DNA of 64,000 nt from Lewinellaceae bacterium. Its GTDB lineage: Bacteria; Bacteroidota; Bacteroidia; Chitinophagales; Saprospiraceae. Location of the stretch: NCBI GenBank assembly GCA_947476195.1, contig CANJPT010000004.1, positions 1 through 64,000 on the forward strand, written 5' to 3'. The notes beneath the pieces are model-generated. The model made no database searches. It worked only from the letters and a program-made list of their open reading frames with translations, and was not told where the DNA came from. Each line of letters begins with the position of its first letter. The first letter of the stretch is position 1. A program made the position numbers and the translations under genes. Below are positions 37,479 to 46,388 of this stretch, piece after piece.

Positions 37479-37525
37479 AATGGTAATTAATTTAATGGGT
37501 GATAGTCCTGGTGTCGGTTTTTTTT

Positions 37526-37533
37526 CAAAGATA
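37526..37533 (-). promoter_or_regulatory. -7 promoter element of the interrupted propeller gene
   Basis: The minus strand reads TATCTTTG, a perfect TAnnTTTG. It lies 47 bp before the TTG at 37478, which supports an internal start and not the longer reading frame upstream. Confidence 0.4.
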
Positions 37534-37752
37534 GTAAATGATCTGCCCAAATATGCCTATTTGCCAGTCCCCGCTTCTTTTTCCTGACAAATTTTTACTT
37601 TCCAGGCCACTTGATTCTGCCATTCCGTCAGATTTCTCTGCATGGCACAACGATTGATAATCACCCATTGTCTACTTAAAGTTAACTAGTGGCTGAATCA
37701 AATAAATACGTAACACCAATCAACCAATCACTAAAATCTATTCAGACAAAAC

Positions 37753-39684
37753 ATGGGAAAGATAATTGGCATTGACCTCGGTACAACCAACTCCTGCGTC
37801 TCCGTAATGGTAGGCAATGAACCTACCGTGATCGCCAACGATGAAGGCGCACGTACCACCCCTTCTGTAGTTGGCTTTATGGACAATGGCGAGCGCAAAA
37901 TAGGCGCACCTGCCAAACGCCAGGCCATCACGAATCCTACCCGTACAGTTGCTTCTATCAAGCGCTTTATGGGTATGCGTCACAGCGAATCAACTTCTGA
38001 AATAGGCCGTGTGCCGTATAAAGTTGTAAAAGGCGAAAACGACACCATTCGGGTCGATATCGACGGGCGACTCTACACACCGCAGGAAGTGAGCGCAATA
38101 ACCCTGCAAAAAATGAAAAAAATTGCCGAAGACTACCTCGGCGAAACCGTTACCGAAGCAGTCATCACCGTGCCTGCTTACTTCAACGACTCTCAGCGCC
38201 AGGCAACGAAAGAAGCGGGTGCCATTGCAGGTCTTGATGTAAAGCGGATCGTGAACGAACCTACAGCAGCTGCGCTGGCTTATGGCCTCGACAAACGGGA
38301 CAAAGACATGAAGATCGCTGTGTACGACCTGGGTGGTGGCACCTTCGACATCTCGGTGCTCGAACTCGGCGGCGGTGTTTTTGAAGTAAAATCTACCAAT
38401 GGTGATACACACCTGGGGGGCGATGATTTTGACCAGACCATCATTGAATGGCTGGCGGATGAATTCAAACGTCAGGAAAATATTGACCTACGCAAAGACC
38501 CAATGGCGCTCCAACGCCTGAAAGAAGCGGCTGAAAAAGCTAAAATCGAACTTTCAAGCGGTGCAGAAACCGAGATCAACCTGCCTTATATCACGGCCGT
38601 GGACGGTGTGCCAAAGCACTTGGTGGTAAAACTCAGCCGTTCTAAATTTGAGCAGATGACCGACGCACTCGTACAACGTACGTTGGAGCCTTGTCGCAAA
38701 GCACTCAAGGACGCCGGCATGAAACCGAACGAAGTGGATGAGGTGATCCTCGTAGGCGGTTCTACCCGTATCCCACGAATCCAGGAAGAAGTAGAGAAGT
38801 TTTTTGGCAAAAAGCCTAACCGCTCTGTGAACCCGGATGAAGTGGTAGCCATCGGTGCAGCCGTACAAGGTGGTGTACTTAGTGGCACTGTTACAGATAT
38901 ACTCCTACTTGACGTGACCCCGCTTTCGTTGGGCATCGAGACCATGGGTAATATCTACGACGTGGTGATCGAAGCCAATACAACGGTACCAACCAAGAAA
39001 TCAAAAACCTACTCTACGGCTTCAGATAATCAGCCACAGGTTGAGATACATATCTTGCAAGGCGAACGTCCAATGGCACGCGATAACCGCTCAGTGGGTC
39101 GTTTCATCCTCAATGATCTTCCCCCGGCCCCTCGAGGTATTCCGCAGATTGAGGTCATTTTTGATATGGATGCAAACGGTATCCTGAGCGTAACGGCAGT
39201 GGACAAAGGCACCGGCAAACAACAGAATATCCGCGTTGAAGCCAGTACAGGTTTGAGCAAAGAAGAAATTGCACGAATGAAGGCTGAGGCTCAAGCCAAT
39301 GCTGAAACCGATCGCGAAACCCGCGAACGGGCTGAAAAGCTCAACGCAGCAGACTCGCTAATTTTCCAGACAGAGAAGCAACTCAAGGAATTCGGCGATA
39401 AAGTATCGGCCAACCACAAGGAAACCATTGAAAAAGCACTCAATGATCTCCGCGAGGCACATAAATCCCAGGACATCGCTCGTCTTGACACGGCGCAAGC
39501 CGCACTCACAGAGGCCTGGAACGCTGCAAGTCAGGAAATCTATGCCGCACAGCAAGCCTCCGGTGGTGGCAACCCTGCTGAAGGTGGTGCAGAAAATCCT
39601 TATGGTTCAGCCACGGGAGGCCCGGGTGGAGGTGCTGCTGGAACGGAGGCGCAGGACGTGGAGTTTGAGGAAGTGAAGAGCTAA
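37753..39684 (+). CDS. dnaK: Molecular chaperone DnaK
   Basis: 643 residues, full length. The ATPase domain shows [14 protein letters not shown] at the N-terminus, [16 protein letters not shown] near residue 195 and [13 protein letters not shown] near residue 335. The substrate-binding domain holds [13 protein letters not shown], and the Gly-rich C-terminus ends VEFEEVKS, a variant of the usual acidic tail. It folds and refolds proteins with DnaJ and GrpE; neither is adjacent. A terminator follows at 39715. No CIRCE-like element was recognised upstream. Confidence 0.98.
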   Translation: MGKIIGIDLGTTNSCVSVMVGNEPTVIANDEGARTTPSVVGFMDNGERKIGAPAKRQAITNPTRTVASIKRFMGMRHSESTSEIGRVPYKVVKGENDTIRVDIDGRLYTPQEVSAITLQKMKKIAEDYLGETVTEAVITVPAYFNDSQRQATKEAGAIAGLDVKRIVNEPTAAALAYGLDKRDKDMKIAVYDLGGGTFDISVLELGGGVFEVKSTNGDTHLGGDDFDQTIIEWLADEFKRQENIDLRKDPMALQRLKEAAEKAKIELSSGAETEINLPYITAVDGVPKHLVVKLSRSKFEQMTDALVQRTLEPCRKALKDAGMKPNEVDEVILVGGSTRIPRIQEEVEKFFGKKPNRSVNPDEVVAIGAAVQGGVLSGTVTDILLLDVTPLSLGIETMGNIYDVVIEANTTVPTKKSKTYSTASDNQPQVEIHILQGERPMARDNRSVGRFILNDLPPAPRGIPQIEVIFDMDANGILSVTAVDKGTGKQQNIRVEASTGLSKEEIARMKAEAQANAETDRETRERAEKLNAADSLIFQTEKQLKEFGDKVSANHKETIEKALNDLREAHKSQDIARLDTAQAALTEAWNAASQEIYAAQQASGGGNPAEGGAENPYGSATGGPGGGAAGTEAQDVEFEEVKS

Positions 39685-39714
39685 GTTGATTTTAAGGCTT
39701 TTTGAAAATAACAG

Positions 39715-39745
39715 GCCGTCCGGAATACCATCCGGGCGGCTTTTT
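39715..39745 (+). terminator. Terminator of dnaK
   Basis: The stem GCCGTCCGG / CCGGGCGGC (one G-U pair), with an 8 nt loop, is followed by TTTTT. Confidence 0.85.
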
Positions 39746-39758
39746 CATTTCCGGGCGG

Positions 39759-39766
39759 TATCTTTG
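39759..39766 (+). promoter_or_regulatory. -7 promoter element of DUF6913-like gene
   Basis: TATCTTTG is a perfect -7 match just after the dnaK terminator. Transcription would start near 39773, so the ATG at 39786 is the start codon and the in-frame reading from 39702 is excluded. Confidence 0.5.
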
Positions 39767-39785
39767 TGCCTCAACAGACAAAACT

Positions 39786-40313
39786 ATGCTTGCACTGCTC
39801 CGCGCCTTTCTGTTCAAAAAAGCCCTTCTCGATTTGTTGGCTTCCCAAAAACGCAGCCGTCAGGTACACACGATTGACAGCGCACGCACGATAGGGGTTC
39901 TGTTTGATGCAAGTGCTGAATCAACACGCCGGGAAAGCCTGGAATTCCTAAAGTCACTCGAAAAGCAAGGAAAAAAAGTGTCTTCCCTTGGTTTTTTTAA
40001 TGAAAGTAAATTGCCTGAAAATCAGCCTTTTGACTGCTTTTCTAAAAAGGAATGTTCTTGGATCGACCAACCCAAAAGCGAAAAAGCTGCAGATTTTACC
40101 AAACAAAAATTTGACCTGCTGCTTATGCTAAATCCTGATAATCTTGCTCAGCTCGAATGGCTGGCAGCGCAATCACAGGCTGCGTTTAAAATTGGATTTG
40201 CTACCAGCCGCCCCAATGATTTTGATATTCAACTGGAAACACCAGAAGGTAAAGGCATTCGCTATTTTACGGAACAGCTTGCGCTTTATCTCGGAAAAAT
40301 TGTCTTGAAATAA
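39786..40313 (+). CDS. DUF6913-like hypothetical protein upstream of dapA
   Basis: 175 residues with no signal peptide. The sequence contains TIGVLFDASAESTRRESLEFLKSL, KFDLLLMLNPDNLAQLEWLAAQS and IGFATSRPNDFDIQLE. I associate this pattern with the DUF6913 family of Bacteroidota, which is often found directly upstream of dapA, as here (70 bp). The function is unknown; the context suggests a link to lysine or cell-wall precursor synthesis, but that is inference. Confidence 0.72.
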   Translation: MLALLRAFLFKKALLDLLASQKRSRQVHTIDSARTIGVLFDASAESTRRESLEFLKSLEKQGKKVSSLGFFNESKLPENQPFDCFSKKECSWIDQPKSEKAADFTKQKFDLLLMLNPDNLAQLEWLAAQSQAAFKIGFATSRPNDFDIQLETPEGKGIRYFTEQLALYLGKIVLK

Positions 40314-40383
40314 AAGTACCCCGGAATGTGCTTTCGGTAAACATAAATCAGCATCGGAACAGCCTTCCGGAATTTATTATGGT

Positions 40384-41274
40384 ATGAGCATACAACAAAA
40401 ACTGCGTGGCACGGGCGTTGCACTCGTCACACCTTTTAAAAACGGTGCGATTGACTGGGAAGACCTCGAACGTATCATCGAAAATGTCATTGCCGGAGGC
40501 GTAGAATTCCTCGTAAGTCTCGGTACTACGGGCGAATCCACCACGACCACAGATACCGAACATCGTCAGATTATCGATTTTTCTATCAAAGTCAACAGAG
40601 GAAGAGTTCCTTTTGTCGCCGGTATTTTTGGCGGTAACAATACCGCTGCCATGGTGGAAAAGATCAAAGGTTTCAATTTCGATGGCATTGATGCAATCCT
40701 TTCAAGCAATCCGGCATACAACAAGCCCGGTCAGGAAGGCATTTTTCAGCATTACATGGCCCTGGCGGAAGCTTCGCCCCTGCCGATCATTATTTACAAT
40801 GTACCCAGCCGAACCTCGTCGAATATGACGGCGGAGACCACACTCCGGCTGGCCCATGGCTCTGATAAGTTCATCGCGGTGAAAGAAGCCTCTGATGACA
40901 TTTATCAGATCATGAAGATTCTGAAGGGACGGCCGGATAATTTTCTGGTGTTTAGCGGAGATGATTTTATTACCCTGCCGCTGATTGCTGCCGGGGGCGA
41001 TGGGGTGATCTCTGTGATTGCGAATACCTTGCCTCGCCCGTTTACGGATATGGTAAGGGCTGCCTTGAGGCAGGACCTGGTCATGGCGCAAAAGTTGAAT
41101 TTCAAGCTGCTGGAGCTCTATAAGGTCCTTTTTGCAGAAGGGAACCCGGTTGGCGTCAAAGCAGCCATGGAATTACAGGGATTGTGTAACCGGGAGGTTC
41201 GGCTGCCACTGGTGCCTATGAGTGAACAAGGCGTTCATGCGATCATGGCGGAGCTGGAGAAGCTGGAACGATGA
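40384..41274 (+). CDS. dapA: 4-hydroxy-tetrahydrodipicolinate synthase
   Basis: 296 residues. It condenses pyruvate and aspartate semialdehyde on the way to lysine and diaminopimelate. The motif SLGTTGESTTTTDTEH is near residue 43; the catalytic Tyr is in IIIYNVPSRTSSN and the Schiff-base Lys in FIAVKEASDD; GDDFITLPLIAAGGDGVISV is the C-terminal signature. Length is normal. It follows the DUF6913-like gene on the same strand. Confidence 0.97.
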   Translation: MSIQQKLRGTGVALVTPFKNGAIDWEDLERIIENVIAGGVEFLVSLGTTGESTTTTDTEHRQIIDFSIKVNRGRVPFVAGIFGGNNTAAMVEKIKGFNFDGIDAILSSNPAYNKPGQEGIFQHYMALAEASPLPIIIYNVPSRTSSNMTAETTLRLAHGSDKFIAVKEASDDIYQIMKILKGRPDNFLVFSGDDFITLPLIAAGGDGVISVIANTLPRPFTDMVRAALRQDLVMAQKLNFKLLELYKVLFAEGNPVGVKAAMELQGLCNREVRLPLVPMSEQGVHAIMAELEKLER

Positions 41275-41299
41275 TTTTTTAGAAATATTAGGGCCTCGA

Positions 41300-41330
41300 T
41301 TTCGTAAAACGAATGGAAGCGATATCTTTG
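41300..41330 (+). promoter_or_regulatory. Promoter of tRNA-Leu
   Basis: TTTC (41300-41303), 19 nt, then TATCTTTG (41323-41330) match the -33/-7 consensus of Bacteroidota. The tRNA begins 27 bp downstream, leaving a short 5' leader for processing. Confidence 0.65.
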
Positions 41331-41357
41331 CACCCGCTTTGAAAAAAGCAAGTCACT

Positions 41358-41441
41358 GGCCACGTGGCGGAATTGGTAGACGCGCTACTTTGAGGGGGTA
41401 GTGTCCTTACGGATGTGCTGGTTCGACTCCAGTCGTGGTCA
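41358..41441 (+). tRNA. tRNA-Leu (anticodon GAG)
   Basis: The 84 nt sequence folds as a class II tRNA. The acceptor stem is GGCCACG with CGTGGTC (one G-U pair), the D-arm contains GAATTGGTAGA, and the anticodon loop is TTGAGGG between CTACT and GGTAG. A long variable arm follows, then the T-arm GCTGG-TTCGACT-CCAGT. The anticodon GAG reads CUC and CUU. The CCA end is not encoded. It has its own promoter and terminator. Confidence 0.95.
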
Positions 41442-41452
41442 CATTAAAAAGA

Positions 41453-41493
41453 AATAGGGCATCGCTGTTATCAGTGATGCCCTATTCTTTTTA
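41453..41493 (+). terminator. Terminator of tRNA-Leu
   Basis: A 15 bp stem (AATAGGGCATCGCTG / CAGTGATGCCCTATT, one G-U pair) with a TTAT loop is followed by CTTTTT, 11 bp after the tRNA. Confidence 0.88.
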
Positions 41494-41525
41494 ATTTACG
41501 ATATCCGATTTACGATATCGTAAAT
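41494..41525. repeat. Inverted repeat of the ATTTACGAT family
   Basis: ATTTACGATATC (41494-41505) and GATATCGTAAAT (41514-41525) are exact complements around an 8 nt loop, between the tRNA terminator and the convergent end of the glutaryl-CoA dehydrogenase gene. Confidence 0.6.
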
Positions 41526-41532
41526 CAAAAAA

Positions 41533-42729
41533 CTACTCATACGCGGCAATCCCCGTAATATCCTGACCCGTGATCAACAGGTGAATATCATGCGTGCCTT
41601 CATAGGTAAGCACCGTCTCAAGGTTCATCATGTGGCGCATAACAGGATACTCGTTCGTGATACCCATGCCGCCGTGGATCTGACGGGCTTCACGGGCCAC
41701 CTCAAGGGCCATCATGACGTTGTTGCGTTTGGCCATGCTGACCTGAGCTGGGGTGTGTTTGCCCACATTGGCCAGGGTGCCAAGGCGCCAGGCAAGCAAT
41801 TGAGCCTTGGTGATCTCCGTGATCATTTCCGCCAGCTTCTTCTGGGTCAACTGGAATCCGCCAATCGGACGTCCAAACTGGATCCGTTCCTGGGAATAGC
41901 GCAGGGCTGAATCGTAGCAATCCAGGGCTGCACCGATCGCTCCCCAGGCAATGCCGTAACGGGCTTTGGTGAGACAGGAGAGCGGGCCTTTGAGACCTGT
42001 GACGCCGGGTAGTATGTTTTTCTTCGGAACGCGCACGTCTTCAAACACGAGTTCGCCGGTGATACTGGCGCGGAGGCTCCATTTGCCGTGAATTTCGGGC
42101 GCTGAAAATCCTTTCATCCCTTTTTCGACGATCATGCCGATGATCCTTCCTTCTTCATTTTTGGCCCAAACCACCGCAATATCTGCTACAGGCGAGTTGG
42201 TGATCCACATTTTTGAACCATTCAGAATATAAGCATCGCCATCGTCTTTGATATTGGTCAACATGCCGTTGGGATTAGATCCCGCATCCGGTTCGGTCAG
42301 ACCAAAGCAGCCGATAAATTCCCCTTTAGCCAGTTTCGGCAGGTAGTGACGGCGTTGCTCTTCAGAACCAAAACGATAGATGGGGTACATGACCAGCGAA
42401 CCTTGCACTGAAGCCATAGAACGCACGCCAGAATCGCCGCGCTCCAGTTCCTGCATGATCACGCCGTAGGCGATCTCGTCCATACCACCACAGCCATATT
42501 CAGCAGGGAGAGAAGGGCCAAATGCCCCGATCTCAGCCAGGCCCTTGAATAAATGGGTCGGACAAGCGGCGCGGTTGGAGTAATCTTCAATAATGGGACT
42601 GACCTCGGATTTCACCCATTGACGCACCGCATCGCGGGCGAGCAGGTGTTCGGAAGTGAGCAGTTCGTCGACTCCGTAATAGTCGTGGTGTTGGTAGCGA
42701 TCTTCGCGTGCAGTGCCGGGCTTTTGCAT
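41533..42729 (-). CDS. Glutaryl-CoA dehydrogenase-like acyl-CoA dehydrogenase
   Basis: 398 residues. Acyl-CoA dehydrogenase motifs are present: CFGLTEPDAGSNPNGM, WITNSPVADIAVVWAK, the region ERIQFGRPIGGFQLTQ and QIHGGMGITNEYPVMRHM. The catalytic Glu lies in VLTYEGTHDIHLL. The N-terminal ERGDSGVRSMASVQGSLVM, with the Arg that holds the glutaryl carboxylate in known enzymes, points to glutaryl-CoA dehydrogenase, which oxidises and decarboxylates glutaryl-CoA to crotonyl-CoA in lysine and tryptophan breakdown. A good promoter is at 42772-42803. Monocistronic. Confidence 0.9.
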   Translation of the reverse strand: MQKPGTAREDRYQHHDYYGVDELLTSEHLLARDAVRQWVKSEVSPIIEDYSNRAACPTHLFKGLAEIGAFGPSLPAEYGCGGMDEIAYGVIMQELERGDSGVRSMASVQGSLVMYPIYRFGSEEQRRHYLPKLAKGEFIGCFGLTEPDAGSNPNGMLTNIKDDGDAYILNGSKMWITNSPVADIAVVWAKNEEGRIIGMIVEKGMKGFSAPEIHGKWSLRASITGELVFEDVRVPKKNILPGVTGLKGPLSCLTKARYGIAWGAIGAALDCYDSALRYSQERIQFGRPIGGFQLTQKKLAEMITEITKAQLLAWRLGTLANVGKHTPAQVSMAKRNNVMMALEVAREARQIHGGMGITNEYPVMRHMMNLETVLTYEGTHDIHLLITGQDITGIAAYE

Positions 42730-42771
42730 GGTATGGCTCAGGAAAAATATTGGTTATGTAAAAATCGAACG

Positions 42772-42803
42772 CAAAAGTAAAGAAAGTTGTTGGAGACACG
42801 AAA
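42772..42803 (-). promoter_or_regulatory. Promoter of glutaryl-CoA dehydrogenase gene
   Basis: On the minus strand TTTC (42803-42800), 20 nt, then TACTTTTG (42779-42772) fit the -33/-7 consensus. The leader to the ATG at 42729 would be about 36 nt. Confidence 0.5.
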
Positions 42804-42938
42804 TAGACAAAACCCGGCCAACACCCTCCAACCCAAATGTCATTGCATGTGAAGACAGTTTTCTAAAGAATCCTTACCTTTATACCAGATCACTCTTTTA
42901 CGCTTTACATTTATTCTATGTTTTAAAACACAACGGCT

Positions 42939-43679
42939 ATGAAAAATTTTCCGCAAAAATGGATGAGCGTCCTGCTCACATTTGCCTTCCCTGTTCTATT
43001 GTTGGCACAAAACAACGGACTTCACTACGAAGTAAACCGCATTTATCCCTATTTATCTGTTTCAAAAGAACAGCTGAAAGCAGCCAACACCATCGCCGGG
43101 TTTAATCGGCATTTTAACCCCAGTTGGGTTCGGTCGTATGAATCAGTTACCGTTTCTACTATCATTCAGGGCAAATTGCAACAAGCGGTGAGCAACTCCG
43201 GCGTGCTCACGCCAGCCCAAAAAGTCAATCTGGATCGTGCGGATGCTGGCACGGAGATTTCAGTGCTGGTTCGGTATTTGCCTGAAAACACTTTGCAACA
43301 AAATGATATTCAGGAATTTGATTTTACATTTTCAGTGAATCCCGACTACGAGGCAAGTTTTGCAGGAGGCCCGGAAGCCCTAATGCAGTATCTACAAGAA
43401 AAGGCCATTCAGTCCATTCCGGCAAATCAATTTCAGGGCTTTGATATGGCGGCTGTCAAGTTTTCGGTGAACCAATCGGGCAATATTGTGGATGTGAGTA
43501 TATTCCAGTCTACTAGATCAGCGGAAATGGATCAAATTTTATTGGAAGCCATTCGCCAAATGACCACTTGGAAGCCTGCCACTTATGCCAACGGCATGAC
43601 CGCACAACAGGAGTTTGCCCTCACCTTGGGCAACATGGAAAACTGTATGGTTAGCTTGCTGAATATCCGCAGGGATTAA
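42939..43679 (+). CDS. Secreted protein with TonB-C-like terminal domain
   Basis: 246 residues with a signal peptide (WMSVLLTFAFPVLLLAQ). The middle has no recognised domain. Residues about 165-230 (AAVKFSVNQSGNIVDVSIFQSTRSAEMDQILLEAIRQ, then MTTWKPATYANG) resemble the C-terminal domain of TonB-type energy transducers, but the protein lacks the N-terminal anchor and Pro-rich spacer, so it is not a functional TonB. The role is unknown. It is divergent from the glutaryl-CoA dehydrogenase gene. Confidence 0.75.
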   Translation: MKNFPQKWMSVLLTFAFPVLLLAQNNGLHYEVNRIYPYLSVSKEQLKAANTIAGFNRHFNPSWVRSYESVTVSTIIQGKLQQAVSNSGVLTPAQKVNLDRADAGTEISVLVRYLPENTLQQNDIQEFDFTFSVNPDYEASFAGGPEALMQYLQEKAIQSIPANQFQGFDMAAVKFSVNQSGNIVDVSIFQSTRSAEMDQILLEAIRQMTTWKPATYANGMTAQQEFALTLGNMENCMVSLLNIRRD

Positions 43680-43695
43680 AGTTTTGTAGCATTGC

Positions 43696-44031
43696 TTACC
43701 ATTCCCAACCTTCCATCCCTTCCAATGGATCAGGTTTAATGTTGAGCTTGGTTTCAACACGTTGTTTCTGGCGTTCCAGAACCAGTCGTGCCAGACCAAT
43801 GTGCGGCGGTTCAGGTGCATTGGGATGCATCACAGGACGGATCTTTTCCTCCAGCACATCCAGTCGATAGAGCAGGCTCAGGATGTAATCCGGGCGGTGA
43901 ATGAGCATTTCTTCAATGCGCTCAGCCAGCAAAGCCAATAATTCTGCTTCGTCGGCAGGTGGTGCGGCGGATTCCAGCTCGAAAGGACCCCGGACCAGCG
44001 CGGTGGTTTGTTGGAAAACATTGTCGGTCAT
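43696..44031 (-). CDS. Hypothetical small acidic protein
   Basis: 111 residues, not assigned to a family. It is mostly helical and charged (DEAELLALLAERIEEMLIHRPDYILSLLYRLDVLEEKIRPVM), with a conserved-looking segment ARLVLERQKQRVETK and an acidic aromatic C-terminus. There is no signal peptide. It converges on the 42939-43679 gene with 16 bp between them. Confidence 0.65.
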   Translation of the reverse strand: MTDNVFQQTTALVRGPFELESAAPPADEAELLALLAERIEEMLIHRPDYILSLLYRLDVLEEKIRPVMHPNAPEPPHIGLARLVLERQKQRVETKLNIKPDPLEGMEGWEW

Positions 44032-44161
44032 GGGGCAAAAGTACGGATTTTGGGGTTGTGTTGAGGAACAGGCACGAATTGGCCGCAGAACCTATGAGGT
44101 TTTAAAAAACCTATGGTATGTACAAAAGTCTACTTTCCCTGTTTCGAATACCCAAGCCTTG

Positions 44162-44449
44162 TCAAGCACAGATGAGATCTGAGGCTATTGATTTCAAAAA
44201 CCCGGGGCGCAGGTGTGGGCCATTTCTCAGAATATCTACGGAACGTCCAAGGTGCGTTTTAAGATATTGCTGCAAACGCATTAGGTTTGAAAAATTCGGA
44301 GGCATTTCAACAAAAATATCAATGTCGCTATTGGGCCTTGCTACTCCCTTGGCGTAAGAGCCAAAAAGTCCAATAGTTTGACCCCCCATGTTCTGCTGAA
44401 ACATAGCTTTATTGTCTTTCAAAAACTGAAGGATTTCGGCACTTCCCAT
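44162..44449 (-). CDS. Orphan minimal nucleotidyltransferase (MNT/MntA-like)
   Basis: 95 residues from the ATG at 44449; the upstream TTG overlaps the -7 promoter element. The nucleotidyltransferase signature GSYAKGVARPNSDIDIFVE, with its Gly-Ser and two Asp residues, is at about 30-50. In MntA-HepT toxin-antitoxin pairs such a protein adds AMP to the HEPN toxin, but no HEPN gene is adjacent, so it is an orphan or a remnant. A short palindrome (44090-44116) follows the gene. Confidence 0.82.
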   Translation of the reverse strand: MGSAEILQFLKDNKAMFQQNMGGQTIGLFGSYAKGVARPNSDIDIFVEMPPNFSNLMRLQQYLKTHLGRSVDILRNGPHLRPGFLKSIASDLICA

Positions 44450-44464
44450 GGGTTGAATTTTGTA

Positions 44465-44472
44465 CAAAAGTA
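44465..44472 (-). promoter_or_regulatory. -7 promoter element of the MNT gene
   Basis: The minus strand reads TACTTTTG, a perfect TAnnTTTG, 15 bp before the ATG at 44449. A TTTT-rich -33 region lies about 19 bp upstream, within the duplicated fragment at 44483-44649. Confidence 0.45.
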
Positions 44473-44482
44473 CAATATTCTT

Positions 44483-44649
44483 CTCAGATCAAAAACCGCC
44501 CATTCAAATAAATCCGCTCCCCATCCGCCCAGATCTCCCCGCCCTGGGTCATATCCGTGATCATATCCCAATGCACGGCAGATTCGTTTTTGCCGCCCGT
44601 TTGCAGGTAACTCTGCCCGACGGGTATGTGAATACTCCTGATCTTTTTT
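44483..44649 (-). pseudogene. Duplicated 3' fragment of the M29 aminopeptidase gene
   Basis: Bases 44483-44606 are identical over 124 positions to 48969-49092, the 3' end of the M29 aminopeptidase gene including its stop codon. The next about 43 bases are still similar, with six mismatches and a 3-base gap, and then similarity ends. In frame it still reads GQSYLQTGGKNESAVHWDMI and on to NGRFLI-stop. It is in the same orientation as the intact gene. The rest of the 306 bp gap 44450-44755 holds only the two promoter motifs listed. Confidence 0.92.
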
Positions 44650-44714
44650 TAAGCGCCCAAATGCTATTATTAGTCATTTCACGTTAAAGTTATTTTTAAT
44701 TGGATTTCGATTAT

Positions 44715-44722
44715 TACCTTTG
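44715..44722 (+). promoter_or_regulatory. -7 promoter element of the poly-C gene
   Basis: TACCTTTG matches TAnnTTTG exactly, 34 bp before the ATG at 44756. This supports that ATG as the true start and not the TTG at 44815. Confidence 0.45.
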
Positions 44723-44755
44723 AAATGAACTTTTTTATCACTTAAATCGATTTTT

Positions 44756-46305
44756 ATGAAACAATTTTCAATCACCCCCCCAATTTTAAAACAATAAGTA
44801 TCTTTATTGTTTTATTGAGTTGTACCCTTCACACCGTTTCCGCTCAGAATTACGATCCTTTCTTAGGTCAGCCATCACCGACGGGCGGTACTGGGTTTGG
44901 CCCACCTTCTATTTTAAGCGCTAGAGTTTTTAATTTCTCCCCGCTTGCCCCGCTTAATTTTAATGGCTTCAATGACGTTAATGTTAGTGCAACACAGAAT
45001 ACTCCAGGAGTTCCATTTTATAATCAGTGTCTGCGGGTTACCTCAACACAAAACATTCCAGGTATAGGAAACAGCGCTGGTTGGTATGTATGTGAATTCC
45101 TGAGGGATGACGATGGCAGTGATCTTATGCAATTTACATGGAATAACGACAACAATCCTATGGATGGCGTGACCACTTTCGATGTTGTTCAGATCCGAAT
45201 AGCGGCTGCTTCTCCTACACAACGTTTTGCAAATCCGTACTCGAATATTGCTGCAGATGTACTCGTAAATGGTGTTATTACTGCTCAGGGAATTAATTCT
45301 ATCCCCCCTGGAGATGCCGAACAAGTTGCAAGCTTTGTTCTTGGCATTATCCCTGATTTCCCTGAAGTTCCCTCTTGGCGTTTTGTTCCCACAGGACATA
45401 TTGCATATAATGCACCTTGGTTTGCCCAGTTTGTTGCCAATCCGTTTACAACCTCAACACCAACTTACCCTGGCTACTTAGGGAGTTACAATAGAATGCT
45501 TTTCTCTGCAAATCCTAGTTATTACTCTCCTGCCACAATGGAGCGAATCGGAGGAGCAGTGGGGGTTAAGATGGGTGATGTCAATTTTTCAAATAGTTAT
45601 GCCATTCCTTTTGCCCCGCCACCAGTAGATCGGTCTGAAGAAACGTATGCCGCTACACCACGAATGTTAAGAAAAGGCACCATTGTTCGCGTGACCTGTG
45701 CCCTGAGTGATTCCTTGCGAAATGTGGTTGCCTGGCAAACAGGATTGCACTTCGACAACAAAAAAGTAAACATTTTTGGCCTGGATGCAGGAGATCTGCC
45801 TGGGTTTGGCAAGAATAATTATAACATCATGGATGAAGCCGGCGAGCTTCGTGCGCTTTGGATACAGCCGGAGACCAAAGATATGGATCTTGCTAAAGGC
45901 ACACAAATGTTTGATGTGGTGCTGGAGCTTCAAAAGGATGTACAAGAAGGAGACGCCCTGCTCACCTGGGATGGTGCCATGGAAAAGGGGTTTTACCGCC
46001 TTGACGGGAATAGGATTCCAATGAATACTGAGCGTAAAGTGACGATACTTTCGGAGCCATTGGCCGTATCCACTAACCCAAACCCATTCAAAGATTTCCT
46101 GCTTGTAAAAGCCCTTGGAGGAGCGGACAATGCCCAAACAATTTTCACCTTGCTGGATGTGAATGGTCGGGAAGTAGCACAAAAGGTACTTGAGATCGGA
46201 CAAGCCGAAGCAAGTATACAAACCAATCAGTTGCCCGGCGGTATGTATCTTCTGAAGACTACTAACCTCCAGCAATCACAAGTGACGCCCCTTGTCAAAC
46301 TGTAA
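44756..46305 (+). pseudogene. T9SS-sorted protein with cohesin-like domain; frame broken at a C7 tract in the signal peptide
   Basis: From the ATG at 44756 the frame stops after 14 codons. Adding one C to the C7 tract at 44775-44781 joins it to the long frame and restores a full signal peptide (MKQFSITPP, then a core SIFIVLLSC, ending HTVSA before QNYDP). The restored protein would be 516 residues. Around residue 265 it has a dockerin-like VGVKMGDVNFSN. It then has a cohesin-like beta domain (VRVTCALSDSLRNVVAWQ, KVNIFGLDAGDLPGF) and ends in a T9SS domain (STNPNPFKDFLLVKALGG to TPLVKL). Without the correction only a TTG at 44815 would give a truncated signal. The gene is either phase-variable, newly broken, or affected by a sequence error. 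Confidence 0.8.
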
Positions 46306-46317
46306 GCCGATAGCCTT

Positions 46318-46355
46318 GGGGATATGCTCTGTACATTTGTACCGGGCATATCCCC
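46318..46355 (+). terminator. Hairpin between the two secreted-protein genes
   Basis: GGGGATATGC and its complement GCATATCCCC flank a smaller GTACA..TGTAC hairpin, 12 bp after the stop of the upstream gene. A TTTTT run follows a few bases later. It is probably a terminator or attenuator. Confidence 0.65.
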
Positions 46356-46388
46356 ATGCTTTTTACACCACTGATTTCCTTCCATCTT

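Noticed and set aside
42939-43679. TonB energy transducer
   Set aside because: Only the C-terminal domain resembles TonB; there is no membrane anchor with Pro-rich spacer and the protein has a cleavable signal peptide.
45667-46275. 202-codon minus-strand ORF
   Set aside because: It is antisense to the C-terminal half of the T9SS-sorted cohesin-like gene, whose frame carries clear domain motifs.
46332-46339. TACATTTG as a promoter for the 46389 gene
   Set aside because: It matches the -7 consensus but lies in the loop of the hairpin at 46318-46355 and has no -33 partner, so chance is as likely.
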